Made by a program: the position numbers and the translations under genes. Of a stretch of DNA of 64,000 bases, positions 36,928 through 47,183 are shown piece by piece. Below the pieces are notes generated by a model. It was not told the origin of the DNA and did not search any database. It worked only from the letters and a program-made list of their open reading frames with translations. Source of the DNA: Paenibacillus sp. (lineage in GTDB: Bacteria > Bacillota > Bacilli > Paenibacillales > Paenibacillaceae); assembly GCA_031254035.1 (NCBI GenBank), contig JAIRVF010000042.1, forward strand, positions 62,001 through 126,000, written 5' to 3'. How positions within the stretch are numbered: the first letter of the stretch is position 1; each line of letters starts with the position of its first letter.

Positions 36928-39675
36928 TTAAGACTGGCGCCGAATTCCGATCGTCACAATTTCACAAGGACCTGCTGTCAGCTCTGCCTGTCCGGAACGG
37001 ATGGTCAGCTGATCATCGCTTGCTTCTTCCAAAATGGTCGTCTTGTATGCTTGTTCGACTTCCGCAGAAAGCTGCAATTCCAGACCGGATGTCTCCTGCT
37101 TCATGTTGTACCAACGCAGCATGTCGTCACCGGTACTTTCGCTCACTTTCCAAGCAGAGAAAGCAAAATTAGAAGCTTCAAACGCATAAGGAGCATATTC
37201 GGCAGGAATGCCACCTTCATGCAATCCGGTTTGGGTCACAGTCCAAGGAATTTGGAACTGGTAAGCCTCTTGGTACGCCCCGGCATCGATGCCACTGCTG
37301 TTATGCGGAATGATCTCCAGCTGTACACTATGATCTCCAAGGCATTGAGCGTCCGGCGTAGGGAAGTGTCCCCAATCCCCAAGCTCGCCTACAGAGCGAA
37401 GCAGTGTTACAGCAATCGTATTGCGGCCGTCACGCAGAACCTCGTATTCATTCAGACCGAAGTTAGCCACTGTAAGCCCTGCCCCTTCGCCGCTGACATC
37501 AACAAAAGCCTGCTGATGCTGCGTATTGCTAGGATTCTCCCATTCCTTCGAAGGAATGTTATTGCGGGTGGCAATTTCAAACATCGAATCAACACTATGA
37601 TTGGAAGTCTGGATGTCGGTAGGCATGAGCATGCGTACGCGATGATCCTTCGCTTGGTTGTTAAAACTAGCATCGATACGGACGCCACGTCCGCTCCGTT
37701 CCAGACTAACCAAGGTGCGGATCTTCATCGGAACGGCCTCTTTGACCCGCTGCGCTTTGCGCTGAGGGTAATAGATCAATTCTAACTGCTCCTGATCAAG
37801 CAGCTTATCGGCGGAAGCCGGGATAGCCCAGTCATGAACGATTTCTAGTACGGCGCGGTAAGGCGTATCCTCAATCATGCGGATGGAGGCTTTCAAATCT
37901 TTGGTCGTTAGCGCCTCTTCACCTTCCGGCTGCTTGTACATATATTCGTTACCGATATCTCCGGTATTCTCATAAATCAGCAGATCGCTGTATACGCGTC
38001 CGTTATGTTTGTCTGTAATGGTAATGCTGCCGTTTGCCGCGGCTTCCACACGAAGATTGTCATTCTCCATGACATGGCCGTCCTTGACAAGGGAGCTTCC
38101 TGCAACTTGCAAGCTTTCGGCTGCTTTGCCTCCAACGAGCGCAAAAGCTTGCAAGCCAAGCGCCTGAATTTGTTCCGCTTCAAACGTCACCCGTACGGCG
38201 CGGGCCATATACGGTTGACGGAATTTATCGTCCGGTAGATCGTAACCAAAACGCAGGCCGAGATCCTCAAGCTTAAATGCCAGCGGCTTCCCTTGCGCAT
38301 CGACTACTGCGCGGGCGCCAAGGTTCAGTTCCTTCATTTGGCGGCTCATCTCTTCAAGCGTACCTCCATCACGGAAATACACGCGTGCGACATCGAGATC
38401 AACCGATACGGTGCCGCTGCGTCTCCAGCCTGTTGTATTAAACACTACAAACGGAACCGCATCGTCTCCAAACGTGCTGAATACGGATGTATCTACGCTA
38501 TCAGCAACCGCTTGTTTGCTTTCCTCGATGATGGACTCAGCTACGTTACGACTTTTTGCAAAACGGGTAACCATCTCGCGATGGACCTCATCTACACTAC
38601 AGCCGCAAATGCTATCATGCGGATGGTTCTGCATCAACGTCTTCCAAGCGTAGGTCAGCTTATCATGTGGATACTCTTGACCCGCAAGACGGGCAAACGA
38701 AGCCAGCGGCTCGGCTACCTTTTCCAGCAGAACCTGCCCATGCTGATTCATTTGTTTCAGGTACACGCGTGCCGAAGCCGTATTCACAAGCGTCCCCCAT
38801 CCATCGGTACGCTGGCTGCGGAGCTCGCCGCGAACTACGGACAACTCGCCTTCCTTCGCTTTCTTCACCGCATCTAGATATTTAGGGAAGTTGGAATGAA
38901 CAAAATCGGTATCCGGGTATAGTTTCCGTGCTGTCTCCAGCCCCTCAGCCAAATCGGTTTGGATTGGCTGATGATCGCAGCCATTCATGTACAGAAGTTC
39001 CGAAGTCGAAGCGTATTTTTCGGCATCGGCCAGTTTTTTGTCCCAGAAAATCTTCGCTTCCTCTGGATCTGTTGGAACCTCGTTGCCGTTGCTATACCAG
39101 TTGGCGAACAAAATCCCGAGCACTTGCGAGCCGTCCGGTCCTTCCCAGATTAGTTCGGAGAATGAAGATTCATAGTCGGAATCGGCCACCGTATTGTTAA
39201 AGCCCGTCGGTTTAACGCCGCGGCCGAATAACGCGTTATCGATGCCGGATTGGCGCATCAGCTGTGGTGTTTGTCCGACAAGGCCAAACGTATCCGGGAA
39301 ATAGCCGACTTTGGAAATCTGTCCATAACGCGCAGCGTCTTTATGCCCAACTTGCATGTTGCGGATATTGGCCTCGCCGCTCGTCAAAAATGCATCCTGC
39401 AAAATATACCATGGCCCAATAAAAATGCGTCCTTCATGGATATACCGCTCCAAACGTTCCTTTTGCTCTGGACGAACCTGCAAATAATCTTCCAAAATGA
39501 TGGTTTGTCCGTCCAAATAAAAGCTTTTATACTCTGTATCGTTTTCGATCGTATCCATCAACACATCCATTAGGCGGATCAAACGCATGTGATGCTTTTC
39601 GTACGGAAGATACCATTCTCTGTCCCAGTGGGTATGTGAAATAATATGCGCGGTTCTTTTAGATTGCGATGTCAT
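36928..39675 (-). CDS. GH38 alpha-mannosidase
   Basis: 915-residue glycoside hydrolase family 38 enzyme, no signal peptide, so cytoplasmic. The zinc-binding start 'HTHWDREW' (H14, H16, D18) and the catalytic nucleophile Asp at about 128 in 'GYFPDTFGLVGQTP' are present, with 'NHPHDSICGCSVDEVH' further on. It releases alpha-linked mannose from imported oligosaccharides. Two starts are plausible: ATG 39675 (AAGGGG ten bases upstream) and ATG 39696 (AGGAG eight bases upstream). It is the last gene of the glycan locus and has its own terminator, with a 560-bp gap upstream that may hold its own promoter. Confidence 0.93.
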   Translation of the reverse strand: MTSQSKRTAHIISHTHWDREWYLPYEKHHMRLIRLMDVLMDTIENDTEYKSFYLDGQTIILEDYLQVRPEQKERLERYIHEGRIFIGPWYILQDAFLTSGEANIRNMQVGHKDAARYGQISKVGYFPDTFGLVGQTPQLMRQSGIDNALFGRGVKPTGFNNTVADSDYESSFSELIWEGPDGSQVLGILFANWYSNGNEVPTDPEEAKIFWDKKLADAEKYASTSELLYMNGCDHQPIQTDLAEGLETARKLYPDTDFVHSNFPKYLDAVKKAKEGELSVVRGELRSQRTDGWGTLVNTASARVYLKQMNQHGQVLLEKVAEPLASFARLAGQEYPHDKLTYAWKTLMQNHPHDSICGCSVDEVHREMVTRFAKSRNVAESIIEESKQAVADSVDTSVFSTFGDDAVPFVVFNTTGWRRSGTVSVDLDVARVYFRDGGTLEEMSRQMKELNLGARAVVDAQGKPLAFKLEDLGLRFGYDLPDDKFRQPYMARAVRVTFEAEQIQALGLQAFALVGGKAAESLQVAGSSLVKDGHVMENDNLRVEAAANGSITITDKHNGRVYSDLLIYENTGDIGNEYMYKQPEGEEALTTKDLKASIRMIEDTPYRAVLEIVHDWAIPASADKLLDQEQLELIYYPQRKAQRVKEAVPMKIRTLVSLERSGRGVRIDASFNNQAKDHRVRMLMPTDIQTSNHSVDSMFEIATRNNIPSKEWENPSNTQHQQAFVDVSGEGAGLTVANFGLNEYEVLRDGRNTIAVTLLRSVGELGDWGHFPTPDAQCLGDHSVQLEIIPHNSSGIDAGAYQEAYQFQIPWTVTQTGLHEGGIPAEYAPYAFEASNFAFSAWKVSESTGDDMLRWYNMKQETSGLELQLSAEVEQAYKTTILEEASDDQLTIRSGQAELTAGPCEIVTIGIRRQS

Positions 39676-40258
39676 TAGAGTTAATCCCCTTTCCATATGT
39701 CAGGCTCCTGCTCTGGGTCATTCCAGCCCAGAAATCCCTATAAGCCAGAAGTGTAGGTTTGGTTAAATTATAAGTCATGTTTCGATTCAAAAGGAGTAAA
39801 CTTCCTTCCGGGCATCATGAAGACAACATTCTACTTGTCCATTCACAGTGAACATGTTAGATATTGCAACATCGTTCTGTGATGAATAAATATTGGTTGC
39901 TTCAAACCATCCCGATGGAAATCTGGGACGTGTTAAATCACGAACCTATTATAATAGAAGAAACTCGATTTTTGAGCTCATGAAAAACAAATTATTTTCC
40001 AAAATAGGCCATAATAATAGAACACATATCGGAATTTGGATTGATAAAAAATTTACCACACCCAATTACTCCCGTGTACTTCCAGATGAGTGTTGTAGTC
40101 GGTGTTAGAACAAGTGTCCACTGTATATGGACATTTGTTTAACCCAGAAATGATCGTTTGATGCTCGGATAAAATGTTCGAATTACCTGCCAATTCCAAA
40201 ATGGATTGATTTACGTCCCTGAAACTTATCCTGAACGAAGATCATCCAATCATTTGCT
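39676..40258. other. spacer between the clan GH-A gene and the GH38 gene
   Basis: No convincing gene. At 40111-40137 CAAGTGTCCA and TGGACATTTG form a 10-bp stem with one mismatch, followed by a weak T-tract on the minus strand; it may end the transcript of the upstream hydrolase. A separate promoter for GH38 is likely here but was not located. Confidence 0.4.
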
Positions 40259-43200
40259 TTAGACGCCCTCTACCTTAATTTGGACTTCATCGGGACGATA
40301 TACGGCTGTAATCCGTCCATTGCGGTCAGTGGCAAACAAGACGCTGCGATCACTTTCCAGCATAAAGCTGTACGTAGATCCGGTTTGTGGGTCCTTAACC
40401 TGTACCGGTGCGTCCCAACCGAACTCGGACACAAATACGTACAGACTGCCGTCTTTAAAGCTTAATTTCCGTCCATATACGCCTGGAAGCTCTCCGCCAG
40501 CAATCCACTGCATATCCTGCTGTACACCAGCTGCTGCAGCCGCATAACGGTACAATTCGATGATTGCTTCATCACGGCCGTTAAGCTCGAGTGGAAGACT
40601 GCTCCAAATCAGGCGCCCTTTGCCGAGCGGCATATCCACGACTTCATCCATGAAGCCGCCTGTTCCTTCGGCCGCAGCCGGAATTTCCTTGACCACTTCC
40701 GCGATCCGCCGGTCCCCAAAGGATACCGGTAGCACACGTCCGTTCAGGCCGAGCATTTCCTCTCTGCGGATGTTAGCCAGCATACGCTTGCCAAGTACGC
40801 CATCGAGTCGGTCGCTTGGTCGCCAGTAAGCATCGATACCCAGAGGTCCCGTAACCAGCAGTGTCGAGCCGGATTCCTTCACAAGCTCAAGCAGCTCATT
40901 CAGCGCTTTGCTATCCATGTTATGCGGACTTGGAACGATGATCAGCTTTGGCGTCTGCTGCCGCAGGGAGTCCAGATGATATTCAGATGCGGCTCTGAAC
41001 GGCATCTTCAGATCATACGACAGATGGCGTGTCAGCCGCGTCGTGGATTGGAATGCCAAGGCGCGGTTCGAGAAGTCATTCGAATACGGGAAGACAGCAA
41101 CAATCTCCTCGAGCTCACGGTCCGTGAACAAATCACGGATTTCCCCGATGAAATGGCCAAAGTCATAGGAAATATCAGCTTCCGGCTTTTCCGTACCGTC
41201 TGCGCGTAGAGCACCGATATGTGACTCGTTCGCATTGTCCATATAAAAGTTGGTGTTCCAGATCCAGTGGATTGCGCCGGCGCCTCCCGTGGAGAAGGCA
41301 TACGCGTATTTCCGCTCCAGGATGTTACGCAGCTCCGCTTCAGACCGCTTAGCACGTCCATCCGGCGTTTCCACGTACATAATACCTGTTTCCTGAATCA
41401 GGTTTGGCTTATCCGGTGTTTTGGCGAAAATGCCGTCCCACACCAGGTAGTCGTTAAACCACCAGGAATGCACTGTCGTATAATCCACAGCTTTTTCATA
41501 GAAAAACGGAGACGGACGCTGAGCGCCAAGCGCCTCGTCTTGGCCGACTGTTACCAAATGTTTCGGGCACAGTTCCTTAATCGTACTTACAAGCTGCTCT
41601 GCCCAGACATTATGCATATCCATGGAGAACAAGCAGTAGTCCAGCCAACGCGTGCCCTTTTTAGCCTTATGCATATCCTGTACGTCAAAATTGATATCTT
41701 CCGCTTCCGGAATAACGACAGATGCGAAGTCCGGCAGCTGATCAGGTGTCATATTCCAGGCTCCTTGTAGCTTCCCGATGCTGCCATGCCGGCACTCAAG
41801 CCACTTAACAAATGCCTGAAGCTCAAACGGATCCCTAGCGGAACGCGGACCTGATGAGAATATACGCGGCGGATCAAACATCGATGGTTCATTGATCAAA
41901 TCCCAGTCCACATGTGTTGTTGCCGTATGGCGGCTGACAATGCTGCGGATAAATCTTTTTTGAGCCTCTACGCTCTGCGGATCAAGGTAAGGGTTAAGAC
42001 CCTCCCACGTTTCCGGTGTAAAGGAGAAGAACGTAAAAGTAACTTGCAGACCATGGCGTTTGGCCGTCAGGAAGAAGGCATCGATCGCCCGCAGGACTTC
42101 CTCTGACACATGCCCGTCGACCTGCATAATATTCCGGTACGCTGTCCAGATGCCGGTACGGATCCAGTTGATGCCGGCTTTGGCCATTTGGGCCATGTCC
42201 CGCTCCCAGACATCCACGTTCGGCAGGAACAGGAATTTCCGCGCTACATCTGAGGTCATGTACGTCATGCCCACGACAGGTAAAGGTCGTCCATCTTTTA
42301 TAAAATAGTCGCGGCTGCGGCTAATCGGCGTACCTTCGGCCAACAGCCGGTCGTCACGTCCCCAGAAGCCTTGGCGCAAAACCCGTACCTCGCCATCTGG
42401 CCCTTCTGCGCGGCAGACGATTCGGTACAAGCCGCTTTGCACAGCAAGCGAAACCGGAATGCGGATAAAATTCTGCTCTTTAGTAACCTGGGCTTGGAAC
42501 TGATGATTCCAGCTCTCCCCGCTTCCGCCATCATGACGAACTTCAAGCTCAAAACTCCATGTTTCAGGAGCGAGAGCCCGTGATTCCCCGCGCTGCAAAA
42601 TTTGCGTTTGCAAGGTGAGAACGGCATGCTCGCCAGCTTCATAAGAGGCATAATTCGGCTTCAGTGACAGCTCGGTAACCCCTTTGGCGCAGAAACGCGC
42701 CCAATCGCTCAAATGCGATGCACCGCCGCCCTTCCAAAACGCCTCCGTCAATGGCAGAAAAATAAACATCCAGCGCGAACCAGCAAAGGTGACGCGGGAG
42801 TTTTCCCATAGAACGATTGGTGCGGCAATATCTCGACCTTCGGCGGTAACCCCTTTCAGCAGTGGATAGACTTGTGTGCTCATTGGACCGGCAGAGCCCA
42901 TTTGATGTGGCAAATCACTGCTTTTGGTTGTATGCGGCACCAAATTCCAGACATCAGCCAGTTCAAACAGCTTCTCCTGGCCTTGAAGCAGAGGAATGCT
43001 GTCTGAAATCGTAAATGAAGCTACTTTGGATGTATCGACCCGCAGCGCTTCATGAATGTACAATTCCTGATGGTAAGCCGTTTGCTCTACTTCAGGGATC
43101 CAGACGCCGTTCTCTAGCGAAACTGGATATTTAAATGGTGCGCCCCACACACTAATCAGACTGCCTCCTCGATGCAAAAAGGCGGATATTTCTGTCCAGG

Positions 43201-43387
43201 CGATCTTAGGGAAATACGGAGCGTGCAAATTGACAAAACAGCCGTTATCAAGCTCGCGGAGTGCCTCCGCCAGCTTCTCAGCGCATACGACTTCTATCTC
43301 CGCAGCTTCCTTGAATTCCCCGCCCTGCGGGAGCGTACCCGCAGCAGGGAAATTAGGATCACATAAAACAATAATCTTTAGGCTCAT
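40259..43387 (-). CDS. large clan GH-A-like glycoside hydrolase (1042 aa)
   Basis: 1042-residue cytoplasmic protein. An N-terminal Rossmann/glutaminase-like region (about 1-220), a beta-sandwich (about 240-345), then a TIM barrel (about 365-720) with the clan GH-A signature: acid/base Glu at about 500 in 'DLINEP' and nucleophile Glu at about 666 in 'LIQETG'. A beta-galactosidase trimerisation-like domain (about 760-920) and a small C-terminal beta domain follow. This resembles GH42/GH5-like enzymes, but I cannot name the family. It probably cleaves a beta-linked sugar in the mannose glycan pathway. The ATG overlaps the GH125 stop by four bases. Confidence 0.8.
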   Translation of the reverse strand: MSLKIIVLCDPNFPAAGTLPQGGEFKEAAEIEVVCAEKLAEALRELDNGCFVNLHAPYFPKIAWTEISAFLHRGGSLISVWGAPFKYPVSLENGVWIPEVEQTAYHQELYIHEALRVDTSKVASFTISDSIPLLQGQEKLFELADVWNLVPHTTKSSDLPHQMGSAGPMSTQVYPLLKGVTAEGRDIAAPIVLWENSRVTFAGSRWMFIFLPLTEAFWKGGGASHLSDWARFCAKGVTELSLKPNYASYEAGEHAVLTLQTQILQRGESRALAPETWSFELEVRHDGGSGESWNHQFQAQVTKEQNFIRIPVSLAVQSGLYRIVCRAEGPDGEVRVLRQGFWGRDDRLLAEGTPISRSRDYFIKDGRPLPVVGMTYMTSDVARKFLFLPNVDVWERDMAQMAKAGINWIRTGIWTAYRNIMQVDGHVSEEVLRAIDAFFLTAKRHGLQVTFTFFSFTPETWEGLNPYLDPQSVEAQKRFIRSIVSRHTATTHVDWDLINEPSMFDPPRIFSSGPRSARDPFELQAFVKWLECRHGSIGKLQGAWNMTPDQLPDFASVVIPEAEDINFDVQDMHKAKKGTRWLDYCLFSMDMHNVWAEQLVSTIKELCPKHLVTVGQDEALGAQRPSPFFYEKAVDYTTVHSWWFNDYLVWDGIFAKTPDKPNLIQETGIMYVETPDGRAKRSEAELRNILERKYAYAFSTGGAGAIHWIWNTNFYMDNANESHIGALRADGTEKPEADISYDFGHFIGEIRDLFTDRELEEIVAVFPYSNDFSNRALAFQSTTRLTRHLSYDLKMPFRAASEYHLDSLRQQTPKLIIVPSPHNMDSKALNELLELVKESGSTLLVTGPLGIDAYWRPSDRLDGVLGKRMLANIRREEMLGLNGRVLPVSFGDRRIAEVVKEIPAAAEGTGGFMDEVVDMPLGKGRLIWSSLPLELNGRDEAIIELYRYAAAAAGVQQDMQWIAGGELPGVYGRKLSFKDGSLYVFVSEFGWDAPVQVKDPQTGSTYSFMLESDRSVLFATDRNGRITAVYRPDEVQIKVEGV

Positions 43388-44703
43388 AGCAAACCTTCCT
43401 TCATCGCTTTATACACCAGCTGGGAGAACAGGCTGTTGGACCAGGCAAACCATTTCCGCGTGAAAATGGTTGGATCGTCTACATGGAATCCTTCATGCAT
43501 GAAGCCTGTGTCGGCATCAGTCGCTTCCAGCATCTTGATCATTTCCAGTTTTTCTTCACCCGTTTGAGCAGTTATCCCTTGCATGGACAATGCCATATGC
43601 CAAATGTAATTCTCAGGTGTATGCGGGCTGCCGATGCCTTTTGCCGCTTTTCCTTCGAAATAAAATGGATTTTCTTTGCTCAGCGCAAACCGTCTTGTAT
43701 TTTGATAAATTGGATCTTCGGCCGTCGTGTAGCCCAGGTAAGGAATAGACATCAGTCCTGGTGTACCTGCGTCATCCATCAAGCAGTAGTTGCCAAATCC
43801 GTCCGTTTCATATGCATAAATCGGTCCGAATTCCGGGTGACGGTAAATACCGTACAGCTGAATACCATAGTTGACTTCAATTTCAAGCTCCTTAAGCTCC
43901 TCAAGCAGGTCCATATCACGGAATACCCACTCGGCAAACTCTTGCATCTGGCGCAGAGCTACTACCGCGAACATATTGCCCGGAATGTTGTAATGGAAAT
44001 CGCAGGCATCGTCGCTAGAACGGAAACCTGACCAGATCATACCTGTGTAATTGACCGGCATACCAAGTCCATTGTTGCGCAGCGAGTCGCATAAAATGCC
44101 GTTGTTCCGAGTAAAGCGATAAGGGGACTTTTCAAAATGATGCTGTTCAGTCTTAAATACGTCAATAATTGTCCGCAAAGCCTTTTTGAAGTTGGCGTCG
44201 AAAATATCTGTAAGTTCCGTCTCTTTCCAGTACATATAAGCTAGCCGGATGACAAAACAAAGGGAATCAATCTCAAATTTGCGCTCCCACACCCAAGGGG
44301 ACATTTCGGTCTTGTCCGTTGTATTCCAATGCCAGTCATTAGCCGACTCGTTAAAAGCATTCGCATACGGATCGATCTGCACATAATGAACATGGCGTTT
44401 GATCAGCCCGCTTATAATACGCTGCAAATCAGCGTCTTCCTTAGCGAATGGCACGTAATGAATAACCTGCTCTACGGAGTCTCGCAGCCAGGAGGCCGGT
44501 ATATCACCCGTGATGACAAAGGTTGTGCCATCGTCCATCAGTTTGGTTGTCGTTTCCAAGGTATTTGGAAAACAGTTCTTAAACAGCTCCAACAGCTTTG
44601 GACGATGCGCCAGCTTTTGCTCCGCTTCTTTCATTACGTCCTGGATTGCCTGTGGCAGTTCCAATTTCGGCATTGGTATTTTCGGAAGTCTAAATTGTTC
44701 CAA
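43384..44703 (-). CDS. GH125 exo-alpha-1,6-mannosidase
   Basis: 439-residue metal-independent alpha-mannosidase of glycoside hydrolase family 125 (formerly DUF1237). The family hallmarks 'TGDIPASWLRDS' near residue 70 and 'YANAFNESANDWHW' near 112 are clear, as is 'GSPHTPENYIWHMALS' near 365. It removes non-reducing alpha-1,6-mannose, as found in yeast mannan and N-glycan cores. It has no signal peptide, so acts in the cytoplasm after import. Coupled by a four-base overlap to the next hydrolase and placed after the sugar permeases. Confidence 0.93.
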   Translation of the reverse strand: MEQFRLPKIPMPKLELPQAIQDVMKEAEQKLAHRPKLLELFKNCFPNTLETTTKLMDDGTTFVITGDIPASWLRDSVEQVIHYVPFAKEDADLQRIISGLIKRHVHYVQIDPYANAFNESANDWHWNTTDKTEMSPWVWERKFEIDSLCFVIRLAYMYWKETELTDIFDANFKKALRTIIDVFKTEQHHFEKSPYRFTRNNGILCDSLRNNGLGMPVNYTGMIWSGFRSSDDACDFHYNIPGNMFAVVALRQMQEFAEWVFRDMDLLEELKELEIEVNYGIQLYGIYRHPEFGPIYAYETDGFGNYCLMDDAGTPGLMSIPYLGYTTAEDPIYQNTRRFALSKENPFYFEGKAAKGIGSPHTPENYIWHMALSMQGITAQTGEEKLEMIKMLEATDADTGFMHEGFHVDDPTIFTRKWFAWSNSLFSQLVYKAMKEGLL

Positions 44704-45154
44704 TTGAAGAACGCCCCTTTACTAGAAAGTCTGTGTCATAAATTAAAAAATCTTCTTTAAAAAAGGTTCCCTTCCACTTGAGCAGAACCATTTTCTCTGC
44801 CTTACTTGAACATAAAGCCAAATGGCTATTTTGTCCATTCGGCCGATATTACAGATTGGTGAAAAATATGTGGTTCCCTGCGGCAACTTAAGGGCATACA
44901 ACATGTTCAGACTCTTTCGCTAGTTTAGCCCTAATTCCCTTCAAAACGGTTGCAACTTTTTCCGGCGGCTGCCGCAGTGGAGCCATTTATATATTTATAG
45001 GTCTGCTAGCCGAAGCGACTGCAAGAGCTGGCCACCTTTTCTTCCAAAGTCATTAGACCTAGCAAATGCCGGGTCCTCGCAGCAGGTTTCGTCTTATCTC
45101 TCTGTAACTCAACATCTCCACTTCTCTCCTGTATGTTTAAAGAGATGTTGATTG
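44704..45154. other. spacer between permeases and GH125
   Basis: No gene. A 9-bp perfect inverted repeat (CAACATCTC at 45110-45118, GAGATGTTG at 45142-45150) just after the permease gene lacks a T-tract and may be a processing hairpin. No promoter was recognised for the hydrolases. Confidence 0.4.
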
Positions 45155-46072
45155 TTATTCTTTGACGGCACCTACAGTCAGACCTTGAACAAAGTAACGC
45201 TGGAAGAACGGATATGCAAAAATAATTGGCAGCGTCGCTAACACGACCATCGCCATCCGGGAAGTATCCTGCGGAATGGATTGCAGCGCAGCCATACTGA
45301 TGGAGCTGTTTGCCGAGTTCTGCTGAAGAAACTGGATGCTGGATTCAATCCGCATGAGCATGGATTGCAGTGGTACCAGATTCGGATTCTCAATGTAAAG
45401 CAGGGCGTTAAACCAGTCGTTCCAGTAACCAAGCGTACTAAACAAACCGATCGTCGCCAGGCCTGGCAGAGACAACGGCAGCACGATGCGGAGGAAAATA
45501 TAAAAATCGCCTGCTCCGTCAATCCGTCCCGACTCGATAATCGCCTCAGGAACACTCGTGCTGTAAAACGTACGGAGAATCATGATATAGAAGGCGTTCA
45601 TAGCCAGCGGCAAAATAAGCGCCCAAAGTGTATCTTTCAAACCAAGCAGCTGCGATACGATCATATAAGTAGGGATCGTACCAGCGTTGAACAACATGGT
45701 CATAAGGGCAAACATGGAGAAAAATCTACGGTATCGGAAACTTTTCCGTGAAATGGCATAAGCGTAAAGCGAAATCAAGATCAAACTGACAAGGGTACCC
45801 AAGACAGTGACTAGAATTGTTACACCGTAGGAACGAAGAAGCGTGTCTCCGTTTTGAAATACGAATCGATAGGCTTCCAAACTCCATTTTGCCGGAAGAA
45901 GCCGGTAGCCGTCCGTCGCCAATGTTTTTTCATCTGTCAAAGAGATAATAACGATGAATAGAAAAGGAAACACGCATATGAAAGAAAATAAGCCCGCGAT
46001 GATGTTAAGAACGATGTTCCACCCCCGCGACACATTATGAAAATCCCGTTTATTTGTGGTGAGTTCCGCCAT
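45155..46072 (-). CDS. carbohydrate ABC transporter permease (LplC/YtcP type)
   Basis: 305-residue permease with six membrane helices and the EAA loop 'ESGRIDGAGDFYIFLRIVLPLS'. It ends 'FQRYFVQGLTVGAVKE', the standard ending of CUT1-family sugar permeases. The ATG at 46072 has AAAGGAG eight bases upstream. It partners the permease encoded 23 bp upstream. As usual for this subfamily no ATPase is encoded here, so a shared MsmX-like ATPase elsewhere must energise it. Confidence 0.93.
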   Translation of the reverse strand: MAELTTNKRDFHNVSRGWNIVLNIIAGLFSFICVFPFLFIVIISLTDEKTLATDGYRLLPAKWSLEAYRFVFQNGDTLLRSYGVTILVTVLGTLVSLILISLYAYAISRKSFRYRRFFSMFALMTMLFNAGTIPTYMIVSQLLGLKDTLWALILPLAMNAFYIMILRTFYSTSVPEAIIESGRIDGAGDFYIFLRIVLPLSLPGLATIGLFSTLGYWNDWFNALLYIENPNLVPLQSMLMRIESSIQFLQQNSANSSISMAALQSIPQDTSRMAMVVLATLPIIFAYPFFQRYFVQGLTVGAVKE

Positions 46073-46095
46073 AACTGACACTCCTTTCAACTTTT

Positions 46096-47025
46096 TTAGA
46101 ACAGGGCGCTGTCTTTGTCAATTTTTCGTACAACAAAGTTGGACACCATGACAAGTGCAAGACCGACGATCGATTGGTACAGACCTGCAGCCGCACTCAT
46201 ACCGATTTCCCCTGTTGTTTTCAAACCGCGGTAAACGTAAGTGTCGATAACGTTCGTCACTGAATAAAGCGTACCTGAATTTCTTGGAACCTGATAGAAC
46301 AGTCCAAAGTCCGCGTAGAAAATCCGGCCCACTGCAAGCAGCGTCATGATAATAATAATTGGTGAAAGCATCGGAAGCGTAATGCTGCGGATTTGTTGCC
46401 ATTTGCTGGCACCATCGATCATCGCTGCTTCATAAAGGGACTTGTCAATGCCCATAATTGAAGCCAGATACACAACACTGCTGTAACCGACCCCTTTCCA
46501 CAGACTGACGAAAGTCAATATATAAGGCCAATATTTAGGGTTGGAATACCACTGGATCGGCTCCATGCCGAACCATCCGAGGACCTGGTTAAACATTCCG
46601 CGATCCATGCTTAGGAAGCTGAACGCAAAATATCCAACGATAACCCAAGAAAGAAAATAAGGAAGGAACATCCCTGTTTGATAAACCTTAGCCATCGTCT
46701 TGTTCACCAGTTGGGACAACAAAATCGCCATCGCTACCGAAAGAACCAGTCCGATAAAAATAAACGCAAGGTTGTATAACAACGTATTCCGTGTAATGAC
46801 ATAGGCATCGTTTGTATTGAATAGGTATTCAAAATTGTCCCAGCCTACCCACTTACTTTTGGCAATACTAGCCCAGAAGCCTTCGCGATTAAAACGATAC
46901 TGCTTGAAAGCCACAATCGTGCCTGCAAGCGGCAAATAGGAAAAGAAGAAAAACCAAATGGCGCCTGGCAGCACCATGAACAGCATGACCTTGTTCTTTA
47001 CAAGGTTTTTAAAAAATGCGCCCAT
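46096..47025 (-). CDS. carbohydrate ABC transporter permease (LplB type)
   Basis: 309-residue permease with six helices. 'VMLFMVLPGAIWFFFFSYLPLAGTIVAFKQYRF' near the start and the EAA loop 'EAAMIDGASKWQQIRSITLPMLSP' mark the LplB-like sugar permeases. Tandem ATGs at 47028 and 47025 follow AGGAGG; the second has the better spacing. It forms the channel with the next permease for import of complex oligosaccharides. Confidence 0.93.
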   Translation of the reverse strand: MGAFFKNLVKNKVMLFMVLPGAIWFFFFSYLPLAGTIVAFKQYRFNREGFWASIAKSKWVGWDNFEYLFNTNDAYVITRNTLLYNLAFIFIGLVLSVAMAILLSQLVNKTMAKVYQTGMFLPYFLSWVIVGYFAFSFLSMDRGMFNQVLGWFGMEPIQWYSNPKYWPYILTFVSLWKGVGYSSVVYLASIMGIDKSLYEAAMIDGASKWQQIRSITLPMLSPIIIIMTLLAVGRIFYADFGLFYQVPRNSGTLYSVTNVIDTYVYRGLKTTGEIGMSAAAGLYQSIVGLALVMVSNFVVRKIDKDSALF

Positions 47026-47130
47026 CATATTCCCTCCTGACAATAGGTTATGAAAATTAAAATAACCCCACAAAGTGACGTGTCGACTTCAAAGCTTATT
47101 CCAATTACTTTGCGGGGACCCCGGAACTTG

Positions 47131-47165
47131 AAAAAGGATCGGGCGCTATATCACCCGCCCGATCC
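47131..47165 (-). terminator. terminator after the sugar-binding protein gene
   Basis: Perfect 10-bp stem GGATCGGGCG/CGCCCGATCC with a 10-base loop and TTTTT, 19 bp after the binding protein stop. It stands between binding protein and permeases and should lower permease expression. Confidence 0.88.
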
Positions 47166-47183
47166 TCTAATTCCGTTTAATTG

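Noticed and set aside
39893..40108. 71-residue plus-strand frame between the glycosidase genes
   Set aside because: No ribosome binding site, AT-driven composition and overlap with a probable terminator; most likely non-coding.
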